The notes beneath the pieces were generated by a model. It ran no database searches and was not told where the DNA came from. It worked only from the letters and a program-made list of their open reading frames with translations. The position numbers and the translations under genes are program-made. Below are positions 1 through 4,770 of a stretch of DNA of 5,413 nucleotides, piece after piece. The stretch covers positions 1 to 5,413 of the forward strand of contig SCSO01000425.1 in assembly GCA_004297865.1 (NCBI GenBank). The letters are read 5' to 3'. The DNA is from Legionella sp. Lineage in GTDB: Bacteria; Pseudomonadota; Gammaproteobacteria; Legionellales; Legionellaceae. Each line of letters begins with the position of its first letter. Within the stretch, counting starts at the first letter, position 1.

Positions 1-112
1 GTTTGTTAATAGTAATGTGAAATCCATTATTTGTTTCTTCTATGTCTCCAGAATAATGTGGCTTTTGCCTTAGGTAATCATTTATAAACTGTTTAACCTC
101 ACTAATGTCCAT
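1..112 (-). CDS. Hypothetical protein, N-terminal 37 residues (runs off window)
   Basis: An open frame begins with ATG at 112-110 on the minus strand and continues without a stop past position 1. It reads MDISEVKQFINDYLRQ, then KPHYSGDIEETNNG, then FHITINK. An AGGAAG ribosome binding site lies about 7 bases before the ATG and supports this start. The visible part is hydrophilic, with no signal peptide or membrane segment, so the product is probably cytosolic. Its start is only 14 bases beyond the stop of the three-TM gene at 127-552, and its ribosome site nearly touches that stop, so the two are very likely co-transcribed and perhaps translationally coupled. I do not recognise the family, and too little is visible to assign a function. 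Confidence 0.7.
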   Translation of the reverse strand, partial: MDISEVKQFINDYLRQKPHYSGDIEETNNGFHITINK

Positions 113-126
113 GCTGATACTTCCTG

Positions 127-552
127 TTAATTTATTCCTAATAAAATTAATATACAACCCACTATAAACAAGGTACCGGAGCCATACTGTAAAATTAAAT
201 ATGCCCTCCTCAGACAAACAAAAGTTTTATCTTTTATCTCCTTTATTTTTTCCTTACAATTATTTTCCGTGATGTTAGGGCTAGCTTCCTGAAATCTTTT
301 GCGGTCTCTTGAGCTATTAAATGCTGATACAAATTTCATTAACATAAGAGATATTATCCCTAATATAAATGCCCAGCCACCTATAAGTTGTAAACAATTA
401 ACTTCAGCTTTAGATTGTATATATCCTATTGTGATTGTTGCAGCAGCTGCGTTAGCCAGCCATAGATGTTTTTCAAGATCATTGATTGTATCAGACTCAA
501 GTTCACGTGACTTATTCAAGTAGTCCATCAAAATCTTTTCAAAATCTTTCAT
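127..552 (-). CDS. Small three-TM membrane protein of unknown function
   Basis: A 141-residue protein starting MKDFEKILMDYLNKS. The frame stays open upstream to 687, but I chose the ATG at 552-550. It has a good AGAAGGA ribosome site at 559-565 with 6-base spacing, and a TTCAAA/TATAAT promoter lies inside the upstream extension, so that extension would not be transcribed. Residues 1-28 are a charged amphipathic helix. Hydrophobic segments follow at about 29-47 (Ala-rich, weak), 52-76 (strong) and 116-140 (strong). A charged, probably cytosolic loop at 79-113 (SSRDRKRF, KEKIKEIKDK) separates the last two. This arrangement of charged helix, TMs, loop and terminal TM is seen in small accessory membrane proteins, some of them partners of cytosolic sensors or effectors, but I cannot name the family. 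It forms an apparent operon with the gene at 1-112. Confidence 0.75.
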   Translation of the reverse strand: MKDFEKILMDYLNKSRELESDTINDLEKHLWLANAAAATITIGYIQSKAEVNCLQLIGGWAFILGIISLMLMKFVSAFNSSRDRKRFQEASPNITENNCKEKIKEIKDKTFVCLRRAYLILQYGSGTLFIVGCILILLGIN

Positions 553-591
553 TTTAATTCCTTCTAAAATATGAGCAATACAGCTGATTTT

Positions 592-621
592 ATTATAATG
601 AAATTTTAAGTAAAATTTGAA
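592..621 (-). promoter_or_regulatory. Candidate sigma-70 promoter for the 127-552 operon
   Basis: On the minus strand, a perfect TATAAT (592-597) is preceded at 18 bases by TTCAAA (616-621), a 4 of 6 match to TTGACA. Transcription would start near 585, giving a leader of about 33 bases before the ATG at 552. This placement fits the internal start chosen for that gene and argues against the longer reading up to 687. The region is AT-rich, so a chance match is possible. Confidence 0.5.
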
Positions 622-640
622 CCAATTCATTTGAAATTTA

Positions 641-742
641 TTAATCATGCTGTTCCTCAATAATCGAGCGAATGATTTGAGCAGCAAGCGTAGCCTGGAT
701 GTGGCAAGGTAGTTTGGGAAGCGGGATCTTATCCCAGATTAT
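641..742 (-). pseudogene. Possible C-terminal remnant of a lost gene
   Basis: Between two stops on the minus strand lies a 33-codon frame ending LAAQIIRSIIEEQHD, then TAA at 641-643. Its upstream part reads WDKIPLPKLPCHIQAT. The codons are more GC-rich and the residue mix more protein-like than in the surrounding DNA, and it ends like a natural helical C-terminus. There is no plausible start: the frame opens after a stop at 743-745. It may be the 3' end of a gene otherwise deleted or rearranged. I do not recognise the parent protein. The same bases contain a short GGGAT/ATCCC palindrome (723-735), so a non-coding repeat is the alternative. Confidence 0.22.
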
Positions 743-950
743 TTAGATTAATAAGAAAAAAGCAGTAGCATTTGATGTACTCAAAGCCAAGCTTAGTAAT
801 GAAGATGGCCCAATATCGTTGAACCTTCACAGCTGATGGAAGTAATTTTTTTACACTTAATTTGAGAAGTGGCCATAGTCAAATGCCGGACCTGCGTAAT
901 ATTTTTTCGATAGTTGTATTTGAATCTGCCTGATATGGTGTGTTTTTCCA

Positions 951-1394
951 TCAGAATGGTGTGCAAACACCTATTGCCATATAGGGGGAATCGTTCTCAA
1001 AATTTGAGTTCCAATATCCTTCTGAATAGACATAAATAAATCGTCCATTTTTCAGGTTAAGTTTGAGTTTATCAAGATAGGATTCACAGATTATGGAGAT
1101 TTTAGGGTGATAAATATTACACTTACCAGATGATTGTGTGTCGCCTACTTTTGTTAGTTTATATTTACAATCATATGTTAGAAATGATTGCTTATCGGAG
1201 CTATTACATTTAGATATAATATATTTATCTCTATTGAAATGGACTTTTTCCCAGTCATTTGTTTTCATATTATATTTAAATCCAACAGAATGATTTTCTA
1301 TACATAAATAATTGTCGGAGTCAGAGTAACAGCTTGTTGAAACAAGTAAAATAATAATACCTATTATCGCCTTTTTATAAGTAGTTACTAACAT
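951..1394 (-). CDS. Small secreted cysteine-rich protein, function unknown
   Basis: A 147-residue protein beginning MLVTTYKKAIIGIIILLVST. The start is the ATG at 1394-1392, with GGAA 7 bases upstream. The longer frame opens only at a TTG (1433) that overlaps the -10 box of the likely promoter, so I reject it. Residues 1-24 form a typical signal peptide: lysines at 7-8, a hydrophobic core at 9-18 and a small-residue end. There is a cysteine at 22 (STSC), but the residue at -3 is Ser, so a lipobox is weak; Sec export to the periplasm or medium is more likely. The mature part carries six cysteines (31, 63, 76, 92, 103, 144), enough for three disulfides. A GFKYN...W core (38-48) recalls small exported hypothetical proteins in other proteobacteria; this is an impression from memory. 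It is divergent from the gene at 1642. Confidence 0.75.
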   Translation of the reverse strand: MLVTTYKKAIIGIIILLVSTSCYSDSDNYLCIENHSVGFKYNMKTNDWEKVHFNRDKYIISKCNSSDKQSFLTYDCKYKLTKVGDTQSSGKCNIYHPKISIICESYLDKLKLNLKNGRFIYVYSEGYWNSNFENDSPYMAIGVCTPF

Positions 1395-1432
1395 AATAAA
1401 GTTCCGTCCAATGGAATATTTTGGTTTAATCA

Positions 1433-1461
1433 ATTATAGCACATGATGATATTTCATTAAA
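1433..1461 (-). promoter_or_regulatory. Candidate sigma-70 promoter for the secreted-protein gene
   Basis: On the minus strand, a perfect TATAAT (1433-1438) stands 17 bases after TTTAAT (1456-1461), which matches TTGACA at three positions. The expected start near 1426 gives a leader of about 31 bases to the ATG at 1394. The -10 box overlaps the TTG that would begin the longest frame, which supports the shorter protein. Confidence 0.5.
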
Positions 1462-1641
1462 CCTTCAGGTTACTTTTGGGTCAATTGTATGCTTATATAT
1501 ATCGAAAATGGATAGTAAGGTATTACTGGTGGTTATTTATACGTTAGTTATTCAGCTATTCTTTTATTAAGAAATATTGGGTTGGTTTCCCTAGTACTGG
1601 TAAACGGGGTGCTTACCAATTCTCATAAATAGGGAGTATTT

Positions 1642-2412
1642 ATGCAAAAAATTAAATGGGGTAAGTTAATTCCCGAAGATTTAAATAATTTTATCCTGAG
1701 TTCAGCCCCAACTAAAGTAAAAAGCAGGTATTTAAAGGCAAGAGAACATTATAACAAATCAATTAAATTAATCGGTTTTGATGATGAAATGGCATTTATA
1801 AGACTTGTAGCCTCTGAGGAAGAGATTGTAGTTGGTATATTTGAGCAATTAAAAATAAAAAAATTTGGCAGAATTCGCTTTACAAGTAACTTTAAAAATC
1901 ATTATGTTAAGATCGCATTAGCCCCAGTTTTAGACTATCTCACATATATATTAGAGGATATGAGATTTTTTGGTGATACCCAAAGCGAAGAAATAAAGCT
2001 AGTAGTAAAAGAAAATAATATTAGGTTATTGATTAAGCTAGACGATCAAGAGCTAATCTCACCTATACCAAAGAATATTAGCTTGGAAGTGGAAAATGAG
2101 GATAACACAGTTGAACTTTGGTATCGCCGATTTCTAGAGTATCTCCCTGAAAAATGCACAGTCGAAGAGTTTGTAACTTCGCGTGCAAATGCACGAAATA
2201 AAATTTTATATGCTCATGATGGTGGAGCATTCAACCTAGCCCCAAGTGAAACATTTATAAATCATTTCCAAAGAGAGATTGTCTTACTATGTTGGGCATT
2301 GGGGATTTTAATTGATGATGACATACCGACAAGAGAATATGATCTTATTAATCTCATAATATTAATTTATGAAAAAATCTTAATTGAATCCAAAGTGTTA
2401 AAGGCTAGCTAA
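1642..2412 (+). CDS. Hypothetical soluble protein with HEPN-like features
   Basis: A 256-residue protein without signal peptide or membrane segment. The ATG at 1642 has AGGGAG (1631-1636) 5 bases upstream. Residues 30-70 form a helical block with the pattern AREHYNKSIKL...AFIRLVASEEE, like the first helices of HEPN-fold proteins, where an A-x-EE helix is common. Residues 72-155 are mixed and more strand-like. Residues 185-192 read RNKILYAH, an arginine followed by Asn and then a His after six intervening residues. This fits the R-x4-6-H signature of HEPN ribonucleases and is followed by DGG. A hydrophobic helical C-terminus follows (207-250). If the HEPN reading holds, it could be a metal-independent RNase of a defence or toxin type, but no antitoxin or partner gene is adjacent on this strand. 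It is the gene nearest the tRNA junction and lies alone, divergent from 951-1394. I do not recognise the family by full-length similarity. Confidence 0.85.
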   Translation: MQKIKWGKLIPEDLNNFILSSAPTKVKSRYLKAREHYNKSIKLIGFDDEMAFIRLVASEEEIVVGIFEQLKIKKFGRIRFTSNFKNHYVKIALAPVLDYLTYILEDMRFFGDTQSEEIKLVVKENNIRLLIKLDDQELISPIPKNISLEVENEDNTVELWYRRFLEYLPEKCTVEEFVTSRANARNKILYAHDGGAFNLAPSETFINHFQREIVLLCWALGILIDDDIPTREYDLINLIILIYEKILIESKVLKAS

Positions 2413-2438
2413 CTACTCTTAGAATCCTTTATTAAGCT

Positions 2439-2457
2439 GTCTACATTGCGTCTACAT
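2439..2457 (+). repeat. Tandem GTCTACAT direct repeat (candidate integrase arm site)
   Basis: GTCTACAT occurs at 2439-2446 and again at 2450-2457, one helical turn (11 bp) apart, about 50 bases from the 3' end of the tRNA. Pairs of short direct repeats at helical spacing beside a tRNA 3' end are typical of arm-type binding sites of tyrosine integrases. The assignment to an integrase is inference. Confidence 0.5.
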
Positions 2458-2477
2458 GACTTTTTCGAATTTTCTAA

Positions 2478-2497
2478 AACTACTCGTAACTACTTGA
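2478..2497 (+). repeat. Tandem AACTACT direct repeat next to the tRNA 3' end
   Basis: AACTACTCGT (2478-2487) is followed directly by AACTACTTGA (2488-2497), a 10-bp period. A third AACTACT lies at 2411-2417, overlapping the stop codon of the preceding gene. The pair ends 6 bases before the encoded CCA of the tRNA. The position and helical spacing suit recombinase or accessory-factor binding sites. Confidence 0.5.
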
Positions 2498-2503
2498 TTT
2501 TAT

Positions 2504-2580
2504 TGGTGGGCCCACTAGGACTTGAACCTAGGACCAACGGATTATGAGTCCGCTGCTCTGACCAACTGAGCTATGGGCCC
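2504..2580 (-). tRNA. tRNA with CAT anticodon, probably tRNA-Ile2 (lysidine type)
   Basis: The minus strand from 2580 folds as a full cloverleaf with encoded CCA (2506-2504): acceptor GGGCCCA/TGGGCCC, D arm GCTC/GAGC, anticodon stem GCGGA/TCCGT around loop CTCATAA, T arm CTAGG/CCTAG around TTCAAGT, and discriminator A. The anticodon is CAT (2546-2544). That fits elongator Met or the Ile2 species whose C34 is changed to lysidine by TilS to read AUA. I favour Ile2. The acceptor has C4-G69 and C5-G68, pairs reported as TilS determinants. The stem has a G27-U43 wobble, and the variable loop is TGGTC as in E. coli tRNA-Ile2. In E. coli and Pseudomonas a CAT tRNA of this kind also lies near rpoD. 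Automatic annotation may call it tRNA-Met. Confidence 0.96.
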
Positions 2581-2592
2581 GGAGAGGTGGGT

Positions 2593-2621
2593 ATTTTAAA
2601 CTTAAATTGGGTATTGTGCTA
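2593..2621 (-). promoter_or_regulatory. Candidate tRNA promoter
   Basis: On the minus strand, TAAAAT (2593-2598) lies 12 bases before the first base of the tRNA. It is followed by ACCCACC, a GC-rich discriminator of the kind found at stable-RNA promoters. The matching -35 position at 17 bases (2616-2621, TAGCAC) is poor. The tRNA therefore probably has its own promoter and a very short 5' leader. Confidence 0.4.
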
Positions 2622-2626
2622 GAGCT

Positions 2627-2665
2627 AATTAAGCTAAATTTAAATAATTTGAATTTAGCTTAATT
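2627..2665 (-). terminator. 14-bp AT-rich hairpin at the stop of the 633-residue gene
   Basis: AATTAAGCTAAATT (2627-2640) and its exact complement AATTTAGCTTAATT (2652-2665) form a perfect 14-bp inverted repeat around an 11-base loop. The right arm touches the TAA stop (2666-2668) of the minus-strand gene. No clear U tract follows in the direction of that gene (the next bases are AGCTC), so a standard intrinsic terminator is not certain. It may instead protect the 3' end or separate the gene from the tRNA promoter just downstream. Confidence 0.5.
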
Positions 2666-4567
2666 TTATCTCGCTTGGGTGCTAATTACTTCACGGAGTT
2701 GGAAAATTTCGTGGATTTTGTTTTCGTGGTCTATGGATTTAGGGGCTTTGAATAGGCCGGGTTGGTATTTGATTTCTTTGATTTCAGCGGCTGGCATATT
2801 TTCCGGGCGGACTAGATTGGCTTTTAAAGCTTCGCATATTATATGGATAGAATGTTTGATTGAATTTTCTTCGGCTTTGAGGTCTGCGGTCAAATGGTCG
2901 TATTCTTTTTTATAAGTTTGGGTTAGGGTTTTGTCCACCATTTTTGGGACTTGGTCAATGCCTAAGTTGCCATTGCTGTGAATGTCGTACCATTCTAAAG
3001 CGAGGTGATATCTGTGGTCTCTGTTTTCATCGCGTTGCTTTTTGGCTTCCTCTGTCAATAAATTGTATTCTTTTAATTGCAGGAATTGTTCTTCTTTCTG
3101 ATCGCAAAGAATTAATTCGCGTATGTAAAACACTCTAACTTGCTCCGCAATTGGTCTACCAAAAATTTTAAGCATGCGCTCGTTCACTTGAAACTCAGGG
3201 ATTTCGAAAGGGCCGCCATATAGAGTTTCGCGTAGTTCTTTATAAACAGTATCCTTAATTGCTACGTATAAGCTAGCTACTCCTAGACCAATCAAGATAG
3301 CAGGTATAAAAACAGCTAATAAGGCTAACTCAGATAAGGCTAAAGCACTGACCAACAGCATTAAACCTACAATGACTGCTACCGCGATTAGCAGGGGTAT
3401 CAAGGTTCTGATGAATTTCAAAATCAAATTCTTCTCATACAGTCCTATATCACGGTATTCATCAAGCAAAGGTCTTAGAGGTTCTAAAAGACTCGTCAGT
3501 ACAGTTTTTGCTTCGGCAATACGATCTTTATGGATGGCGTAATTGTAGATATCGAGAATAGCTAAGAAGGAGTTCTCGTTCTGGGTCGAAAAACTGGTGG
3601 CCTGAATGAAACCGTGGGCATTGGCTAGATCGTTGACGAATTGATTCGCTCTTGCTAAAGCAGGGTTTCTCCATAAATAGGATAGTGCGCTAAAAGAAAC
3701 ATTACTGTCCTTCTGGTACTCTTCCAAAATTCCGCTATTCGACATGGATAACTCAGTCGTGATGGTCTGAAATAATTCTTGTTCGTATTGTTTAATTAAA
3801 CTACGTAAATCGAGTGGTTCCCCTTTGATATAGGCATTGATTGTAGCATCGGCCATAATTTTGGCCTGTTGGTTATTCAACTCATCGAGATTAATAAATT
3901 CCATTTCTTCAAGATTAAGTGCTTCAAAATGAAAATAGAAAAAATGCTGTAGATCTTCTTGCAGGCTGTTTCCGCGGGGAATGTTTGCAGAAAGATTAGT
4001 CTGTTTACCGTAATTTAATGTAGGGTAGTAGTCGACAATTTTTTTGATTTGCTGTGCGAGGATGGGTCTTCTGTAGACTTCGTAATTTTTGCCATAATAA
4101 AACTTTGTTTTCCAGTCATTTGCTAATTTGTCTTGTAGGGTTTGAGTATTGGATTCAATACTGTAATAAGCATTCACAAATTCTTGAACTTCTTTTTCAA
4201 AGCAGAGGGATTTCTGTTGTTTTTTATTTAATAGTTCAAATTGCGGAAGAATTTTTTTAAGAAGTTTGAAACTGATTTTAAGTTTAATGAGCTTATAATC
4301 GTGATCTTTTTTTAATGTGTTACGTAAATTGACTTTCTCCACATTAAAGTCGTTTTGCATTTTCTGCTTTTTAGCTTTATCAGCGCCAGTTAACATTTCC
4401 CAATAGCTGGTTGACTTATCAATTAATCTCTCTTGAAAATGATACTTATTGACTAAATTCCGTAACGCCTGTCCAGCCGAAGTTTGGGTAAATTGCTCAC
4501 GAGTTTGCAGGCGAAGAGTGTGAAAACCAGGAATCACCCCTTGTTGAAGCATGGAAATAGTCGTCAT
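2666..4567 (-). CDS. 633-aa two-TM protein, possible Dot/Icm effector
   Basis: A large protein with no enzymatic motif that I recognise. Residues 1-380 are mostly helical and charged, with a Lys-rich stretch at 63-120 (KKQKMQ, LKKDHDYKLIKLK) that may form coiled coil. Two adjacent hydrophobic segments at about 386-409 and 411-436 form a membrane hairpin, which would leave both ends on the same side. Residues 437-633 are again charged and helical. The C-terminus (HENKIHEIFQLREVISTQAR) has glutamates at -8, -14 and -19, loosely like the E-rich signal of Legionella Dot/Icm substrates. There is no signal peptide. The start is the ATG at 4567-4565; no strong ribosome site precedes it, and Met6 is an alternative. 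If the organism is Legionella, a gene beside rpoD has been listed among effectors in my memory, unverified. It may equally be an ordinary inner-membrane protein. Confidence 0.93.
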   Translation of the reverse strand: MTTISMLQQGVIPGFHTLRLQTREQFTQTSAGQALRNLVNKYHFQERLIDKSTSYWEMLTGADKAKKQKMQNDFNVEKVNLRNTLKKDHDYKLIKLKISFKLLKKILPQFELLNKKQQKSLCFEKEVQEFVNAYYSIESNTQTLQDKLANDWKTKFYYGKNYEVYRRPILAQQIKKIVDYYPTLNYGKQTNLSANIPRGNSLQEDLQHFFYFHFEALNLEEMEFINLDELNNQQAKIMADATINAYIKGEPLDLRSLIKQYEQELFQTITTELSMSNSGILEEYQKDSNVSFSALSYLWRNPALARANQFVNDLANAHGFIQATSFSTQNENSFLAILDIYNYAIHKDRIAEAKTVLTSLLEPLRPLLDEYRDIGLYEKNLILKFIRTLIPLLIAVAVIVGLMLLVSALALSELALLAVFIPAILIGLGVASLYVAIKDTVYKELRETLYGGPFEIPEFQVNERMLKIFGRPIAEQVRVFYIRELILCDQKEEQFLQLKEYNLLTEEAKKQRDENRDHRYHLALEWYDIHSNGNLGIDQVPKMVDKTLTQTYKKEYDHLTADLKAEENSIKHSIHIICEALKANLVRPENMPAAEIKEIKYQPGLFKAPKSIDHENKIHEIFQLREVISTQAR

Positions 4568-4597
4568 AAAAGGTAAGTCTCAAAATAAAACTTGCCC

Positions 4598-4630
4598 ATT
4601 ATAAAGAAAAATTATTAACAATGCCTTAAG
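4598..4630 (-). promoter_or_regulatory. Candidate promoter with PmrA-like direct repeat
   Basis: On the minus strand a perfect TATAAT (4598-4603) lies 31 bases before the ATG at 4567. Upstream are CTTAAGGCA (4630-4622) and GTTAATAAT (4619-4611), separated by two bases. The Legionella PmrA element as I recall it is two cTTAATATT halves two bases apart; here the matches are 5 of 9 and 7 of 9. The spacing is exact but the first half is weak and the region is AT-rich. A second TATAAT at 4642-4647 is an alternative -10 box. No good -35 hexamer accompanies either. Confidence 0.35.
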
Positions 4631-4711
4631 TCATTGTTTAAATTATATACAATTATTGCTTTTTTAAATGAAGGTGTTTTAGTATTTTGTATTTGACGTA
4701 AGCTTTGTTAA

Positions 4712-4732
4712 TCCCGTGGACAAGCCACGGGA
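4712..4732. repeat. GC-rich palindrome after rpoD (possible dispersed repeat)
   Basis: TCCCGTGG (4712-4719) and CCACGGGA (4725-4732) form a perfect 8-bp stem with a 5-base ACAAG loop, much more GC-rich than its surroundings. It lies 38 bases beyond the rpoD stop. No U run follows in either direction, so it is not a standard intrinsic terminator, though it could stop or protect the rpoD transcript. The CCGTGGACAAGCCACGG type of palindrome recalls small dispersed repeats in Legionella, Coxiella and related genomes (from memory). Confidence 0.6.
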
Positions 4733-4770
4733 CGGAGGATTTGTTAAGAACAGTGTTGATTACTCAGTAT

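Larger units (their letters stand above)
566..950. other. Gene-poor stretch with scattered coding debris
   Basis: No complete gene is supported here once the start of the 127-552 gene is trimmed. The part next to that gene holds its promoter. Next comes the possible minus-strand remnant at 641-742. A short + strand frame follows at 747-836 (INKKKAVAFDVLKAKLSNED and onward, ending with TGA at 834-836) with no start signal; it also looks like coding debris. A run of seven T follows at 846-852, but only a 4-bp stem precedes it. From about 855 to 950 I see nothing beyond the downstream region of the 951-1394 gene. The picture fits decayed mobile or accessory DNA. Confidence 0.4.
2413..2548. other. 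Candidate genomic-island attachment end at tRNA 3' half
   Basis: The 3' half of the tRNA (about 2504-2548: CCA, acceptor, T arm, anticodon loop) is the usual crossover segment for integrases that target tRNA genes. It points leftward into DNA that looks accessory: AT-rich, hypothetical genes, coding debris. To the right lie rpoD and other core-like DNA. The two repeat families at 2411-2497 flank it on the accessory side only. The tRNA remains complete, as expected when an element restores the 3' end it uses. No second copy of this segment and no integrase occur in the window, so the other end would be further left. It may also be a remnant of a past integration. Confidence 0.5.

Noticed and set aside
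299..523. A 74-codon + strand open frame
   Set aside because: It lies antisense inside the three-TM gene, with no convincing ribosome site; an overlap shadow.
690..740. Resemblance to a REP-type repeat (GTAGCCTGGATG... and GGGAT/ATCCC palindrome)
   Set aside because: The longer inverted arms expected of such a repeat do not pair, and the same bases give a protein-like minus-strand frame. I keep only the short palindrome as an observation.
822..852. Possible + strand intrinsic terminator with seven T at 846-852
   Set aside because: Only a 4-bp stem (CTTC/GAAG) can form ahead of the T run, and no intact + strand gene ends there.
959..972. GGTGT/ACACC inverted repeat as a terminator for the secreted-protein gene
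   Set aside because: It lies inside the last codons, has a 5-bp stem, and is not followed by a U run.
1476..1503. TTGGGT followed by TATATA-like sequence as a promoter for the 1642 gene
   Set aside because: Hexamer spacing and match are poor in AT-rich DNA, and several equally good alternatives exist between 1440 and 1630, so no single site can be supported.
1598..1618. TGGTAA/TTACCA inverted repeat in the leader of the 1642 gene as an operator or riboswitch
   Set aside because: It has only a 6-bp stem with a 9-base loop, and no known regulator site or riboswitch core could be matched.
1..2500. Second copy of the tRNA 3' end (the other attachment site) or an integrase gene
   Set aside because: I looked for the GGTGGGCCCAC/CTAGGACTTGAA segment and for integrase-like coding and found neither in this part of the window.
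2679..4260. Three + strand open frames at 2679-2915, 2944-3138 and 4054-4260
   Set aside because: All lie antisense to the 633-residue gene, with Trp/Cys-rich unnatural composition and no start signals.
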